A DNA stretch of 64,000 bases from Dromaius novaehollandiae (GCF_036370855.1 NC_088098.1:201421336-201485335), one strand, 5' to 3'; positions 25,601-38,540 are shown, counted from the first letter of the stretch. Numbers and translations: made by a program. Notes: generated by a model from the sequence alone, not told the origin.

Positions 25601-28600
25601 CAACCATGGCTCCAGGTAAGTGCCCTGATGGGTTCTGCTGGGCAGGGTTTCACAGGAACACACCTAACACACTCAGATGGGTTCAAACTCCTCACCAAAT
25701 GTAGATGAACTTGCTTTCTTTTAGCATAGTGAAGATACCAGTCCTAGTATCCTAGTTCCTAGTGCACTAGTTCACCAGAGGCAGTTCAGCGCTCACAGGC
25801 CACTTGGTAGGGGCTACTCTAAGCGTTTTGCTTAGAACCTTTACGGACTTGCAGACTTTACAGACGATGTCAGTATAACCTGGATGTCTTCATTGAAAAG
25901 CTTGGTGAGGACAGTGCATGGTAGTCAGCAAAAGATACAGAGGGCTGACAGCCATTCAGAAAGCTTGGGAGCCACTGGCCATAGCCCTCACAGGGGAAGT
26001 GAAGGAGCTGCATTCCTCTAACCAAAAGAAGCAGTTGAGGGAAGGAGGAATATACTCAACGACTTTTGCTGGAACTGTGCAAAAGGGATTACAAGGTTCA
26101 CAGGACCAGAGAGTACATGGCATCACCATAATGGCTAAGGTGAACTGTTCAGGGTGCAGTTCTTAAGTTCTGATCCCACGAATATTTCATCCAGTGACCA
26201 TTCAATGTAAAATCCATAAATAAAGGGCTTCCTACAAAGATTAGAATCTCCAGTGCCGCCATTCACAGATAAGTACTTGATCACTAGTTCAGAGAGTCAT
26301 AGTCCTATGTCCTGGCTGAGTGGTCTTCCTGGTAAGACCCACTCCCAGATGATGAAAGATAGGTGTCTAAACACTGTCCTCTGGCCTCCTGCATGAACGC
26401 TTTATGTTGTTATTGGCAGAGGGCAGCTAGAGTGGGCTACTCAGCACGTGAAGATGAACTGGGAGCTGAGAGTGACAGCAAGGCAGGTGGGAGCAATTAT
26501 CTCACTGACAAGGGTGCTGTCCCATGGCACCACAACAAGAAGAGCAGAACAGGCCTGGTGACAGTCGCCATGGTCAGCGACAGTCAAGTGACTGCCAGAC
26601 AAATCTGTAGGGATGAGGCAGATCTAAGGTCAAGTCAGGAAGCCTGGTACGTGAGTCAGGGTCCGGGTCAGGATCAGTAAGGTGCATGACTGAGTGCAGA
26701 CATACCTACAGTGTAGCTCAGGCAAGAACCAAGGGTGAGAGGCCCCAGTGAAGCTTCTCACAGCTCTTTCTCCTCCAGCTCTTTTCACAGCAGTCCAGTC
26801 CCAGGCTACAACTGCACCATGTCAGAGCTGGCCTTGAATACAGGCAGCCAGACCCCTGGTAGGGCAAAAGATTGCACAGTGTGTTGATGCACTCCAAGCC
26901 CTGATAGTTATGTTTTATAAAAGCTACAAATATAGGCAGTTATGCCTTAAAAAGAGGGAGGGTGTTGTTCATCATCTTTTTCACTTTTGCTCTCAGGGGG
27001 TGATTCCAGGCTGTGCATTCTGTGGGCAGAAACCTCTCAAAGCAGCAATTTTTCAATCCCATTTCCAACCCCATCATTTCCCCTTGGTTATCTCTGGGTG
27101 ACTTCCTGTTTGAAGGGGTCATTATCAGCCTAGTTCTTCAGACCCTGCACTGGATCCCACTCCAGGATATGGTATCTAGTATTGAATTTTTAAATTGTTT
27201 TAAAGATGTACTTCTTCGCCTACTTTATCTGATATAGCTGAAAGGAAAAATGCTTAATTTCAACACAGGACATTGTTATTCTACAGCATAAGCACCATCT
27301 CAGTGATTACAAAGACCACAAAGCAATTCTGAGTTGGTTAAGAGAAATATCATTTCTCAAGAGAGAAATGATAGTCTACAAAATCACAGAGAGAGCAGGC
27401 ACAGACTGATTGTTCATCTCTTCAAGTACAAAAGCTAGAGGCTACCAAACATAGCTAGTAGGAGCCAGATTCAAAATAAATAAACAAAATGATGGTCCTT
27501 CATGCAATGGGCGTTAGATGCGTAGATCTCCTTGGGAAAGATGTTATGAATGCAAAGAGTTTATCTGAAGTCCATGGAAGACTGAACAAACACTGAACAA
27601 GAGACTGATAGAGGTTTATTAAATAGACAAACCACATCAGGCTCAGGAAATCCCTCAAGTTGAAAGTACAGGCTGGCAGAATACTCAAGAGAATTCAAAG
27701 GCTCTATCAGAGAGAGGATACCTTTCAATACTGTCTTCCATAACATCCTCACAGACAAGCTGATGAAATATGGTCTAGATGAGCAGCCAGTGAGGTGGAC
27801 TGAAAATTGGCTGAGCAGTCAAGCTCAGAGGGTTGTGATGAGTGGCATGAAGTCTAGTTGGAGGTCAGTAACTACTGTTGTACCACAGGGGTCAAAACTG
27901 GGTCCAAACCTGTTTAACATCTTCATTAATGATTTAGGTGATGGGGCAGAGTACACCCTCAGCAAGCCTGCAGATGATACAAAACTGGGAAGTGCGGCTG
28001 ATATGTCAAGTGGTTGTGCTGCCATTCAGAGGGACCTCGATAGGCTGGAGAGATGGACAGAGGGGAACCTCATGAAGTTCTACAAAGGGAAGTGCAGAGT
28101 CCTGCACCTGGGAAGGAACAACTGCTTGCACCGGGACAGGCTGGGGGCTGACTGGCTGGAAAGCAGCTTTGCAGAGAAGAACCTGGGGGTCCTGAGGGAC
28201 AACAAGGTGACCATGAGTCAGCAATGTGTCCTTGTGGGAAAGAAGGCCAATGGTATCCTGGGGTGCATTAGGAAGAGCATTGCCAGCAGGTTGAAGGAGG
28301 TGATCCTTCCTCTCTACTCAGTCCTGGTGAGGCCACGTCTGGAGTAATGTGTCCGGTTCTGGGCTCCTCAGTATGAGAGAGACATGGACATACTGGAGTG
28401 AGTCCAGCAAAGGGCCACTAAAGTGATTAAGGGACTGGAGCATCTGTCATGTGAGAACAGGCTGTGAGAGTTGGGACTGTTCAGCCTGGAGAAGAGAAGG
28501 TGTGGGGAATCTTATCAATGTGTATAAATACCTGATGGGATGGAGTAAAGAAGACAGAGCCAGACTCTTCTCATTGGTGCCCAAAGACAGGATGAGAGGC

Positions 28601-31600
28601 AATGGGTACAAACTGAAACACAGGAAGTTGCATCTGACTATAAGGAAATTTTTTTTCCTGTGAGGGTGACTGAGCACTGGAATGGGTTGCCTAGGGAGGT
28701 TGTGGGGCCTCCATCTTTGGAGATATTCAAAAGCCATCTGGATAGGGCCCTGGGCAACATGCTCTAGGTGACCCTGCTTGAGCAGAGGGCTTGGACTAGA
28801 TGCTCTCCAGAGGTCCCTTCCAACCTCAACCATTCTGTGATCCTGTGATTCTGTGAGTAGGGACCTTAGACTAAACCACGCTGGCCTTTCTTGTGTTCTT
28901 TCACAAGAAGAGAATCAATCCACTTACATGATTATACACACTTAGTTAAGTGCTGCAAAAATCAGACTCTAAGAGCAAAAATGAAGTTTTTCACTGCATT
29001 GTTGTTATCACTTTTTAAATAGAAGAAAAAAATAGAGTTCTGCAAGTTGTCCAAGTCAGGGTGAAGCACTGGTGACAGATCAGGTTTGATGAAGTCCAAC
29101 TTATTCATAAAGAATGCTCAAACTTCCATTTCCCAAATTATACGAGAAATTTGCACGCAGATCGTAAATTCTTGTTGAAATTATGGCTTCTCATTTAGAG
29201 TAAACTTTGGCTCAGCTAATTAATTCTGATTAAACTAGCATTATGCAAGGGAAAAATACTGTCTAGAACAGAAGTCATCTTCTTAGCTTAATCTAAATAT
29301 TAGGTTAAAGATGTAAGACCGTAATTAATACTCTCAAGAAAAGCTTTGCTAAGATGATGCCCACTGAACAATTGTTTCTGAACATGAATTAGAAGATGTA
29401 TTAATCACATCAGACTATGGCTTTAGAGTGACTTTAAATCAGTCACAGTGTTTCTTTCTCATTATGATCTTAGTGATCGTCACTAAGATGAACCAAACTT
29501 TCACTAAAAGCTGTATCTAATTTTGAAGACTTATTTTTATACCATGACTAAAAACTACATTGTAATGATACAGACTTTGAAAATACGTATTGCTTACCTA
29601 AAAGGAAGAATAAGGATAGCGTTTTATTCTTGAGCTATTTATTAGAAACAGAATGTATCTAGTTAATATCATGGTTTATTAAAAGTGGGTTAGGATAATT
29701 GAGGCATCCCCACAATATTTTTTCCCTAAATTCTTGAAAGAAACTCTGTCTTAACAGCACTAGTAAGCAGTTCATAGCCTCGGAATTTCCATGATTTAAA
29801 TACATATCGTTGGACTTAAATACAGGAAAATTAAACAAGAAATTCACAGCAAAGTAGACAATGAGAAACACATCGCCAAAGAAGAAAATTGATGTAAATG
29901 ACAACTTTGCTGTAATTGACAATTGCTGTAAATGACAGGTTTTAAGTTAGAAAGAAACATAAGGTGTACCCTGTGGTTACCTTAGTCTATATTATGGGCC
30001 TTAGCCTATACTCAACAAGTCTGCAGGTTCTTGTTCTAGTAAGTTGTTTAAGGCATCGGTCATTATGTTGTTGTTTGTAGAGCAGCTAGCACAATGGGAA
30101 ATTCTGCTTAGTGATGCCTTACTGCTGTCAAAGCAAATATAATAAATAACTGCACTATCTGAGCTCAAAATAAGTAAACTATCCAGTGTCTGCATTTGCA
30201 GCTTGCTTACCCTTGTTGTGGAAGTGGTAAGAATTACTTTATTTGAGAAGTAATGCAAAGAAAGCTCCATTTTAAAGCTTTCCAAGAACATGCATGAAAT
30301 TCTATTGAAATACAGCAGCATCACTGAAGTAGACACATGCAAAACTTTTCCCGAAGCAAATTTTCCAAGAAAATGAGTGTCCTCTTTTAGGAGAGTGTGA
30401 TGGCAGGGGTGCCAGGCTTTACTTTTCCTCTGGGAATGTCCCTAATGCTGGGGACCAAAAGAAGGGGGTTGCTGTACAGCTGGTATTTTGCCTTGCATAC
30501 AGAGGATTCTCCAGGGAGCTTTTAAGCCAGGTTTTACTTCCTCCAAACTACCAATGCAAGTGAGTCAGAGCAGAGCTGGGAATCAGAATTGCAAACTGCT
30601 TGCACTCCAGAAAATTAGATTACTCCTTGGAATAATTAGTTCTTCCCCAAGAATAACTTTGCTTGTGATCAGTAGTCTTCTTCATTAGCAGAGAACAGAA
30701 TGTGCAAGTTTCTAACCTGTGGTGTATAATTTAGTAATATATGTATAATTTATTTGACTGAATGTAAAACAGACTATACAATGGATGCTGTGATATTTTG
30801 TACCTCAGTTGACAAGAAACTTGCAGCAGAAAAGTAAACACAGATATTTAAAACTACTTCCTCCAGTTTGTATCTTCTGGATATTAGAAAAAACACAGAT
30901 GTATACTAATGGTAAATTTTAAAGCAACCGAATGCATGACTCATCACTGTATATCCCCTGAGCATTCTCAGTTTAAATGATGGCTATCATTTGATTTAAA
31001 ATATATGCAAAACTCAGTGTATTTGCATTCCTTTCAGTCAAGTGCCGTGTCATTGGCCATCCTGGCCATTTGTCAGCAAATTCAAAATAAAGCAGTTATA
31101 AATACTTAGTCATTTGTTTACAAGTATTTTACATTTGCTTGCAGGAAAGCAGAAGGAGGATGAAGAATGCTAAGTGCTGGCTATTATCACTGTTAATTTC
31201 TTTGCTAAACTTGCAGAGGCCTGTCTGCAAAAATATCTATAAGCTCGTGACTCATGCAAGCCCAGGAAAGTTTTTTTGTTGTTGTTTTGCTGTAAAGCTT
31301 GTAATTGAAACAAAGGGTTGATGTGCCCTAGTAAAATACTGAAATCCCACCTTGTCAGCCGAGCATGAGAATCTACATAGTTGCTGTGGAGGAAAATAGG
31401 GAACTTAAAAATCCCTCTTCCCTACAATGAAGGGACCCTTTTTAACCCTACTGCTAAAATCCCAGTGACAAGCGTGTGGTTTAAGTAACATGTATCGCAA
31501 CAGATAGATGGGCCTAACGCATTAGCCTCCTCCCAAAGTTTGTACCGAGGTTATAGATACTACTGAACCCTAAGTCCAAAATAAATCCATATACAAACTG

Positions 31601-32711
31601 CCTGAGGTGGCAAGCAGCAAAGATAAAACAGAGTCACAAGAGTGAGTGACTTTGTAATGACAGAGCTACCTGAATGAAGGTATTTAATGCTGAGGATTTA
31701 ATGCTCGGTGTAGCGTTTAGGCAACTGCATTTGCTCAGCTGCGCGATAAGTGACGGGAGCGCTGGTGCGGGCTCCTGGTGACCACCAGTGCAGGGCAGAC
31801 GGAGAAGGCAGGTAAAGTGCTAGTCAGCGAGGGTTGCCCGACGGCCCCGGCGCTGCCAGGCTGCCCTGGTGCTGGGTGCTGCTGCGCCGGGAGGAGGGCG
31901 AGCGGGGAGGCGGCCCAGCCTCTCCGGGTTGCATGGGAGGGAGAGTTATGGCAAGGGAAATACTGCAGGGGAGGATTAGTTCTGAGGTGATGACAAAGTA
32001 AGAAATGGAGAGGGAAGCAGAGCGCTCCTGCTGCAAGGGAGGAAACGGCGTGGAGGAGGGGTTGCTACCCTGGGTTTGGGACTTCGGGGCAAAGATGAGA
32101 GAGGGCAGAAGTGGGACGAGTCCACTTGTTACCCCACGGTGTGAGCTGGGAGGGGAAGGGAAGGGTAGCTGCTCCCCGGCGGGTGCAAAGGGGAAGGCCG
32201 GGGAAGGAGGCAGCTCCCGGGGGTGCCGGTGGGCAACTGGGCAGGGAGGCTGGTGGGCAGCGGGGCGGGGGCTGGTGGGCTACGGGATGGGGGTTGGTGG
32301 GCAGTAGGGTGGCGGCTGAGCGGGGCACAGCAGCCGGGGGGTGCAGAGCAGGACGTGCCTGGGGATGAGGCAAAGTCCGTGGGGCAGGAGACGGTGTGGG
32401 AGGACGAGGCGCGGGGAGCAGGGCGGCGGGGGCCGCGGGTGCACTGCACCGGGCCGGGCGGGTTGGGGGCACGGGGGGCTCCTGTACCTGAAGCGCTCCT
32501 GCCCCGCCGTGTCCCAGAGCTGCAGCTTGACCCGCTTGCCGGGCTCGATCTCCACGAGCCGGGAGAAGAAGTCCACCCCCACGGTGGGGTCGGAGTGCAG
32601 CGGCCCCGGGAAGCGGCCCTCGGTGAAGCGGTGCAGCAGGCAGGACTTGCCCACCGTGGAGTCGCCCAGCACGATCAGCCGGAACTGATAGATCCAGATC
32701 GCCGCGTCCAT
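22246..32711 (-). CDS. RAB39A: Ras-related protein Rab-39A, complete two-exon coding region
   Basis: A small Rab GTPase of endosomal, phagosomal and autophagic membrane traffic (family knowledge). The coding sequence is the join of 32711-32488 and 22672-22246, about 216 aa, against about 217 in mammalian RAB39A. Visible motifs: P-loop GDSTVGKS at residues 16-23, switch I DPTVG with T43, WDTAGQE at 66-72, the G4 box as HKCD at 126-129, ETSA at 154-157 and the C-terminal double-cysteine prenylation signal C-I-C at 214-216. The C-terminus ([12 protein letters not shown]) and the [12 protein letters not shown] stretch fit RAB39A better than RAB39B. The start codon has an exact GCCGCCATGG Kozak context. 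The single 9815-bp intron splits an arginine codon at residue 75, directly after QERF. All key nucleotide-binding residues are intact. Confidence 0.98.
25201..25244. repeat. Short TATGTACCCA-type tandem repeat
   Basis: Four imperfect units of about ten bases built on TATGTACC, followed by a decayed fifth. It looks like local slippage. Confidence 0.8.
27715..28857 (+). mobile_element. CR1 LINE fragment (5'-truncated, inactive)
   Basis: The 3' part of a CR1 non-LTR retrotransposon. From 27721 the frame reads [20 protein letters not shown], the reverse-transcriptase palm (normally FDTVSHNIL), then [19 protein letters not shown], then PADDTKLGS where the family has FADDT, then [15 protein letters not shown]. 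The first catalytic aspartate is changed to N and the residue before ADD to P. A stop falls right after VRPRLE (28345-28347), where the family continues YCVQFWAP, and more in-frame stops follow. The 3' UTR ends in 'ccattctgtgatcctgtga' and 'ttctgtgag' near 28857, the usual CR1 terminus. It is heavily 5'-truncated and cannot be active. It sits antisense in the RAB39A intron. Confidence 0.93.
32488..32711 (-). CDS. RAB39A: RAB39A coding exon 1
   Basis: Encodes [20 protein letters not shown] and onward to WDTAGQERF plus two bases of codon 75. The donor is CAG|GTACAG with the GT at 32487-32486. The loop between GRFPG and DPTVG (residues 36-41) is short (PLHS) and is the least conserved part. The exon is GC-rich and lies inside the promoter CpG island, so other frames also stay open through it. 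Confidence 0.98.
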
Positions 32712-32940
32712 GGCGGCCCCGGCCGGGCCCGGCTCCGCCTTGGGGCTCTTCCTGGGGCTCCTCCGCGGCCGGTGCCTGCACCGCGCTCCGATCGCCCCCA
32801 CGCCCGGCATCGGCGCGGCGGGCGGGCGGCGGCGGCGGGCGCGCGGGGCCGCTCGGGGCCGGCGGGGCGGGCGGGCGAGGCCGCGGCCGGGCCCCCTGGG
32901 CGCTCCCGGGGCGCCGCGCCGGGCTCCCGCGGCCGCCCGG

Positions 32941-32977
32941 GCGGGGCGAGGCGGGGCGGGGCGGGGCGGGGCGGGCG
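32941..32977 (+). repeat. GCGGG array, G-quadruplex prone
   Basis: Seven or so units of GCGGG with runs of three or four G, about 230-270 bp upstream of the RAB39A start codon. It can serve as clustered Sp1 sites and could form a G-quadruplex on the plus strand. Confidence 0.85.
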
Positions 32978-33315
32978 CGCCGGCGGCGCTGTCCCTTCAG
33001 CACCCGCCGCCCCGCCCCGCCGGCCGCCGCCCGGCTCTGCCGCGCTGCCCCCGCCGCGGCCGCCTCCCCCGCCCGCTCTGCGGCGGCGCGCGCCCAGCCG
33101 CCCGCCGGGGCCGCCCCCGCGCCGTCACGTGCGCGGCGGGACCGGGCCGGGCCGGGCCTCTCCCCGCGGCAGCCGCCGCCGCCCCCGCGGAGCAGCTCCC
33201 CGCCCGGGCAACAAGTGGAGAGGGGCCGGGGGGCAGGACGGAGCCGCCGCCCGTACCGGGCCGTTGCGGCCCGGGGTCTGGAAGGAGACGTGCGGGCAGG
33301 AGGGAAGCCCCGGGC

Positions 33316-33348
33316 GAGGGGAGGGGAGGGGAGGGGAGGGGAGGGGGG
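33316..33348 (+). repeat. (GAGGG)n pentanucleotide repeat
   Basis: More than six near-perfect GAGGG units, about 600 bp upstream of the RAB39A ATG. It is G-quadruplex prone and probably length-variable. Confidence 0.9.
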
Positions 33349-34739
33349 ACCAGTTGGAAGAGGGCAGGAGGGTGGAAGGAGCCCTGCTGGAGGGGCGGGA
33401 GGTGGGTAGGGGCCCGCTGGAGGAGCGCGGGCTGGAAGAGAGACGGATGGAGAAGGAGAGGAGCAAATGGTACGGATGGGCCGGGCAAGAGGGGAAGGGG
33501 AAAGGCGGGTTGGTGAGCAGACAGGCCCAGAGAGAGCAGCGCAGACTGTCTTGAGAAAAGGCATAGCACTGGCAACGACAGGGACGCGCAGCCTTCGCTT
33601 CCAGGGGCACTGACTACATTTATTGGGCCTTTGTGAAAAAGGTATCACATTATCATCAATCTGCTGAGCAGCTGATTCCTCAGATCTCCTTACCTGTCTC
33701 AGGACTATGCAGGAGAGCAAACGCTAACAGGCCCGAGGCGGCTGTTAAGAGCTTCGGGGCCAAACGGGCAGAACTCCTCGGCCTTCCGGCAGGAGCTGCG
33801 GCAGCTTCTGCGACCCGGGCTGGGATCAGGGGGCTGGGATGGGCCTGCGAGCTGACCGCAGGAGGCCGGTGAGCTGCGAAGTAGGTTGCTGCTAGCAGAG
33901 GATCAGCTGTAAGTGCATACCGGTATGAATGAGTACTTTGATAGTGAAAGGACAGGGAGAGGAGATGGGCAACGTTGTTTCCAGACAGCCTGCTGTTTTC
34001 CTCCCTTAGCATCAGGCACAGAGGCAACTGAACACATAACTCTGTGGTTGGTTAGGGGTGTATTGGAGACCAGATTTCTTCTGTAGCTCGAGTATTTTCA
34101 CTGTTCAAGTACAGTTTTGTTATTCTAATGTGCTAGCTGCTCCTGAGAGTTAGTCGGTAATTTTGTTGCCCCATGGAGCTGAGGTACACTGCAGCTCTGC
34201 AGTGTGAGTGAGGACGACTGAGCAAGACCTGGCCAAGGGCAGGGTGAAGCCAGAAGCAGAGGGGTTCGCAGGTACTGCTCTGGAGCTCACGCCCCCCCTG
34301 CCAGAAATGAACTGGCTGAGCCTGGCTGGGATGTCTAAGCGCAGCTGTACTGGTGGAGACTGGGCTGGGCGACCCCAGAAGCTTCCAGCAGACTTGGCCT
34401 GGCAGCCCAGAAGCTGTTAAAGGCAAGGCCAGGAGCTGCCAGAGGGATTTATCTTGCTGCATGCACTGAGCTGAAGCTGCAGGATGCTGCCTGCTCCAAG
34501 AATCCTGACTCTCCAAGGACCTTCTGGGCTGGCCAGTCAATCCCCAGCGTTTATGTGACTGTGTGTCTGTGTGGGTCTCTGAGTGTGTTTCCCCCACAAA
34601 CCCTGCACATTTCTCCCCCCTCCTTTGACCAGCTACTCTTGAAAAAACTAAGCTGAAAATAGCTTGTGCCTGACTGGTTGCTCCTTTGAGTAACAATTAG
34701 AATAAAACAATGTTACCTTGGATAAATGAACCTTCAGAA

Positions 34740-34789
34740 GGGTAAAATCAGTCCAGTGCTTCCAGGGTAAAATCAGTCCAGTGCTTCCA
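34740..34789. repeat. 25-bp perfect tandem duplication
   Basis: Unit 'gggtaaaatcagtccagtgc' plus 'ttcca' occurs at 34740-34764 and again, without a mismatch, at 34765-34789. The perfect identity suggests a young duplication. Confidence 0.95.
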
Positions 34790-37700
34790 GTTTTATATGG
34801 AACAAGCTTACAAGTCATTCTTAGGCATCTTTTCCTAAGTTTTTTGTCAAAAGTGGCACTTAGATAAAAGAAGTGGAAATCTATGTGTGAAACAGAGGTG
34901 TCAGGTATGTGATACAGGTAGCTCCGATTCTTGCTGGAAATGAATAGGAGAAAATTTTAAATGGACTTTACTGATTATATGATACCTGGATCCTGCATGG
35001 GTCACCACCCCAGCTAACACCTGTGGACCTTCAGAGCTTAAAGCATGTACTTTCTAGCTTGGATGCACAGTAGATTGCTGTCCTCTGTGGATCAGGATTG
35101 GGAGAACCTCACAGTAATGAGTCATGCAGCACATTTATTCCTAACACCTGATAAAAGTCAATTCACCTACTGTATTTACAGTTAAGCTAAACATGTTTAT
35201 ATATATCTTGAAGGCTTCCAGGGTCCGGTCTATCCAACTAAACCCAGTGTTATAGAAAGACAGTGGTATCTAAATTCACATTTATCCAAGCACAACCATA
35301 TGCAATCATTTGGGGACCTCTTGAATGCCATGTGCTAAATGCTACCTAAGGAATCTTCACTTTTCATGTTTGATGTGGAGTGGACAAGGTGGGTGTTTTA
35401 CTCCAAGTCATTGAGCTTTTAGTTTACCAGAGAGTGCAGAGGCCCTGACAGTGCACAGGGCATCACAGAGATCTCTGACTGCCACAGTACCTTAAAAGCA
35501 AACAAAAATGGGTATGAGGAGCTAGAATAGTTAAAGCAGAGAGGTTAGAGCAGCAGCATGAACCTGACCCTCCTCAAGATAGTTTCCACTACTCAGGCAT
35601 TGGCAGCTTGAATGAGCTCTTCCCAGGAGGGATGAATCAAACTGAAATTCTGGGAAATATTAAGAATAAAACACAAACCTGAGCCTCCAAATCTACTGTA
35701 TTATTAGCCAGATGACTTTATTAAGCCATAAATCCATGACAGTCTAAAAAAATTTTAATTTCTTTCCACATTTCTGACTTGGTGTGGATTTTTGGCATCT
35801 TTCTTTAAGCAAATAGGTCACCATAGATTTACTTCATGGTGCTACTGAGGCTTAGAGAAACATGGACCAAAGTAATTGCTTCTCAACCCCAGTCATCTTG
35901 AACCTTTGCACCCAGGAATCTAAAAGAACTGAGGAACTAACCTGAAAGCAAGATGCCAGGCCTGTTTTTATGGTCTAAGTTCCTGTCTGGAGGCTGATAC
36001 AGCTGCTCATTTTATCAGAAAGGTTTCTATATATGCAAGCTGTTGGAAGATGTTGCTATCTATCTTTTTTGAGTAGAGTAGGATTGCAGGAGGGATAGTT
36101 TCTACTGATAAGCCATGACTCTCCTTCCTCTAAGATGCCACAAAGCCAGCTGGGTTTCACATGATGGTGGGAAGGATATTTCTTAAACCATAACCTTCTG
36201 ATAAGACTTCTTCCACTGACTTCTTTGGTGCACACGTATAAACTTAGTACCAGAGTAGCAGAACACCATTATGTTGAAATAACCAGTCAGCCCTAAAAAT
36301 CTCTTTTAAGTGGTATAAGAACAAATCTGCTGCCCTTCTCACTTTTTGCACCTTGTAGTATTCAATGTCTTTCACACTTTCTCCTGTAGTGTTAATTAGC
36401 AAGTGCCCAAACTCTTGCTGAAACTAATATAAACCTTAGCTCTGGTTTATGGAAATTTCTGCTCTCAGTAAAGGGGCAGGAATAAATATCTTCAAGCAAT
36501 TCATTAAAAAAATGATTAAGAGATGAAGCAAAAAACAGAACAGAGTATTTCAATGTTTTTCTATGAGTAACTGGAAACACAAACCCAAGTCAACACTTTT
36601 ATTGAAGTCTAGATCTGGAGTTTGTATTTCAATGTAATGTATTAAGGAACCAAATTAGCCCATCAGCCTCAGCTTAATGAAGAGTGGCCTTTATTCAATC
36701 AAGTGTTGCCCATGTACAAGGAAAAACAGTTTCAGGGAGGCCACTTGTCTCATCCTAAAAGGTTAAACAGGTAAGCTGAGTTGTGCCCCAAAAGTTCGTA
36801 ATTTCTCCCAGTAGACTATAAAGGCAGTCCAGACAACAAGGTCACTTATATATGACTACACTGTGGATGTCTAAAGCTAGGCAAGATTAACCCTATCCCA
36901 GGAGTCCTTCCATCGCCTTTGGATGAGGTTCTGTGACTTACCTTCCTACAGTGCAGGTCAGTGCAATTCAGTGCTAGGAAACACTATTATAAAGACAAAT
37001 TAAACTGATGTTGCATCAAATGAAATGGCAGTATTTCACTGTATAATGAACAAATTAGCAAAGCAATAAACAGAAGACAGGAAGTTTCTTCAAACAAAGA
37101 ATAGCTTTTTTAAAGAGCAGTTTTATAACTGTTTGCATTCCTTACTCTTCTTTTTTTTAATTATAATAAAAATTGGAATAAAGTGAACTCAAATGACACT
37201 TTTTCAACAGTGTATCAATACTGCTGGACTAATGTTAAGCCCTGTACCTCATTTTTGTTAGCTGTGTCCTCTCAAAGAATTAGAGATGTGGACTGTACAA
37301 TCTTAGATATTGTTTGAAAGAATGAAAAAAAACCATTTCACCCACTGGTTGTTGAACAGCAGAGTCAGGTGGAACTTCAAGCAGTAGAGACACAGCTACA
37401 GATGCTATTTCAGTAGGTGACCTAACTGGTATCCACAGCTGTGTGAAAACCATAGTCACGTCTCCAGCCTTGCAGCTGCTCGGGGATAACGGCCACTGCA
37501 GTGGGACATGTGAGCTGGCCAGGTGGAGGGGCTGCAGGAGCTGGGGGGCCACAGCCAGGCAGTCAGGCACCAGCCATGTGTGGGGCTGGGCCGTGGGCTG
37601 ACTCTCTGGATGAGCCTTTGCTTCAGGAAGAGTTTCTGAGTGATCCCAGGAACACCTTAGACACCAAAGGCAATCGATGAGGGCAGGCAAATCTGCAAAC

Positions 37701-38540
37701 AGACAGGTGTGGTGATCCCGCCGTTCACAGAAACCCTGGCCCTGTTCCCTTGTGGCCAAGAGCAGCCAGGACCAGGCCAGCGGCTGTGCCAGCTCCTGGC
37801 CTTGTGAGCGGGCTGCACCCAGGCGTCAGGGCTTGCCGTTGGGCTTGGGCTGCAGCTCCGTCTTGTACTGGTGCCTGCCTCTCCGTGCTAGTTTTACAGT
37901 GGCTAAGGGATGGGATAGCAAAATTGTGCAGAGAAAATGTTCACCTGATGAGATGGTGAAAAGAGGCTTCACTTTGGCACTTTGTATGCAGAGGAAGTAC
38001 TGCAAGAGCTGATATATGGGTCTGTGCACGCATGCATCAGTGGGAACCAGGACTAACTGCTAGGACTACTGAATGCTAATGAAAACAAAACTGCATATAG
38101 CCACATATTACTCTCATTAATGTAAACAAATACATTTTCTCAATATCACTTTAAATTTTCTGACTAGAGCCTCAGTAGTGAGAAGTACATTTCTTCTTGT
38201 TGATAACACTGAACCTGACATAAACAGTCTCTTTCTGTTTGGCAAAGGCTTACTGTGCGCCCTTCACAAAACTGTTATTTAAGTTACAGCAATCATACTG
38301 CTTGCGTAAAATGACACTGACTGTAGTATAGTCTCTTTTTGTCTTTTATGCTCTTAAGTAACTAGACATGGAATTATTTTTAAATTTCTCTGTGTACTTG
38401 GGAAAATTTTATATTTTTGATAATTTGGAGAAATATACTTGTAATGGATAATTATTGGACCTGCATCAAAGTCATAGTGAATTGTCTCAAAAATATCAAT
38501 ATATTTTTATATACTGTGCTACAATTATATTTATGTCAAA

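Larger units (their letters stand above)
22673..32487 (-). other. RAB39A intron 1
   Basis: A 9815-bp intron. It contains a CR1 LINE fragment in the opposite orientation to the gene (27715-28857) and a short tandem repeat at 25201-25244. The rest is unremarkable AT-rich DNA until the GC-rich island begins near 31.8 kb. I see no additional exon. Confidence 0.85.
31850..33880 (-). promoter_or_regulatory. RAB39A: CpG-island promoter of RAB39A
   Basis: A long GC-rich island covering exon 1 and about 1.2 kb upstream of the start codon, densest at 32380-33340. It holds arrays of GGGGCGG Sp1/KLF-type sites (32941-32977), a palindromic E-box in a GTCACGTGCG context (CACGTG at 33126-33131) and a GAGGG repeat (33316-33348). 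No TATA box is evident. The exact transcription start is not visible. Confidence 0.85.

Noticed and set aside
32712-32810. In-frame upstream ATG giving RAB39A 33 extra residues
   Set aside because: The upstream ATG has a weak context, the extension is low complexity, and the downstream ATG has an exact Kozak context and matches the family N-terminus.
32223-33554. A 443-codon plus-strand open frame over the same island
   Set aside because: It is antisense to RAB39A exon 1 and the promoter, with low-complexity G/R/A/P composition and no recognisable domain.
32065-33720. A 551-codon minus-strand open frame over the RAB39A island
   Set aside because: It reads RAB39A exon 1 in the wrong frame and is open only because GC-rich DNA has few stops; its proline/alanine/arginine composition is typical of such shadows.
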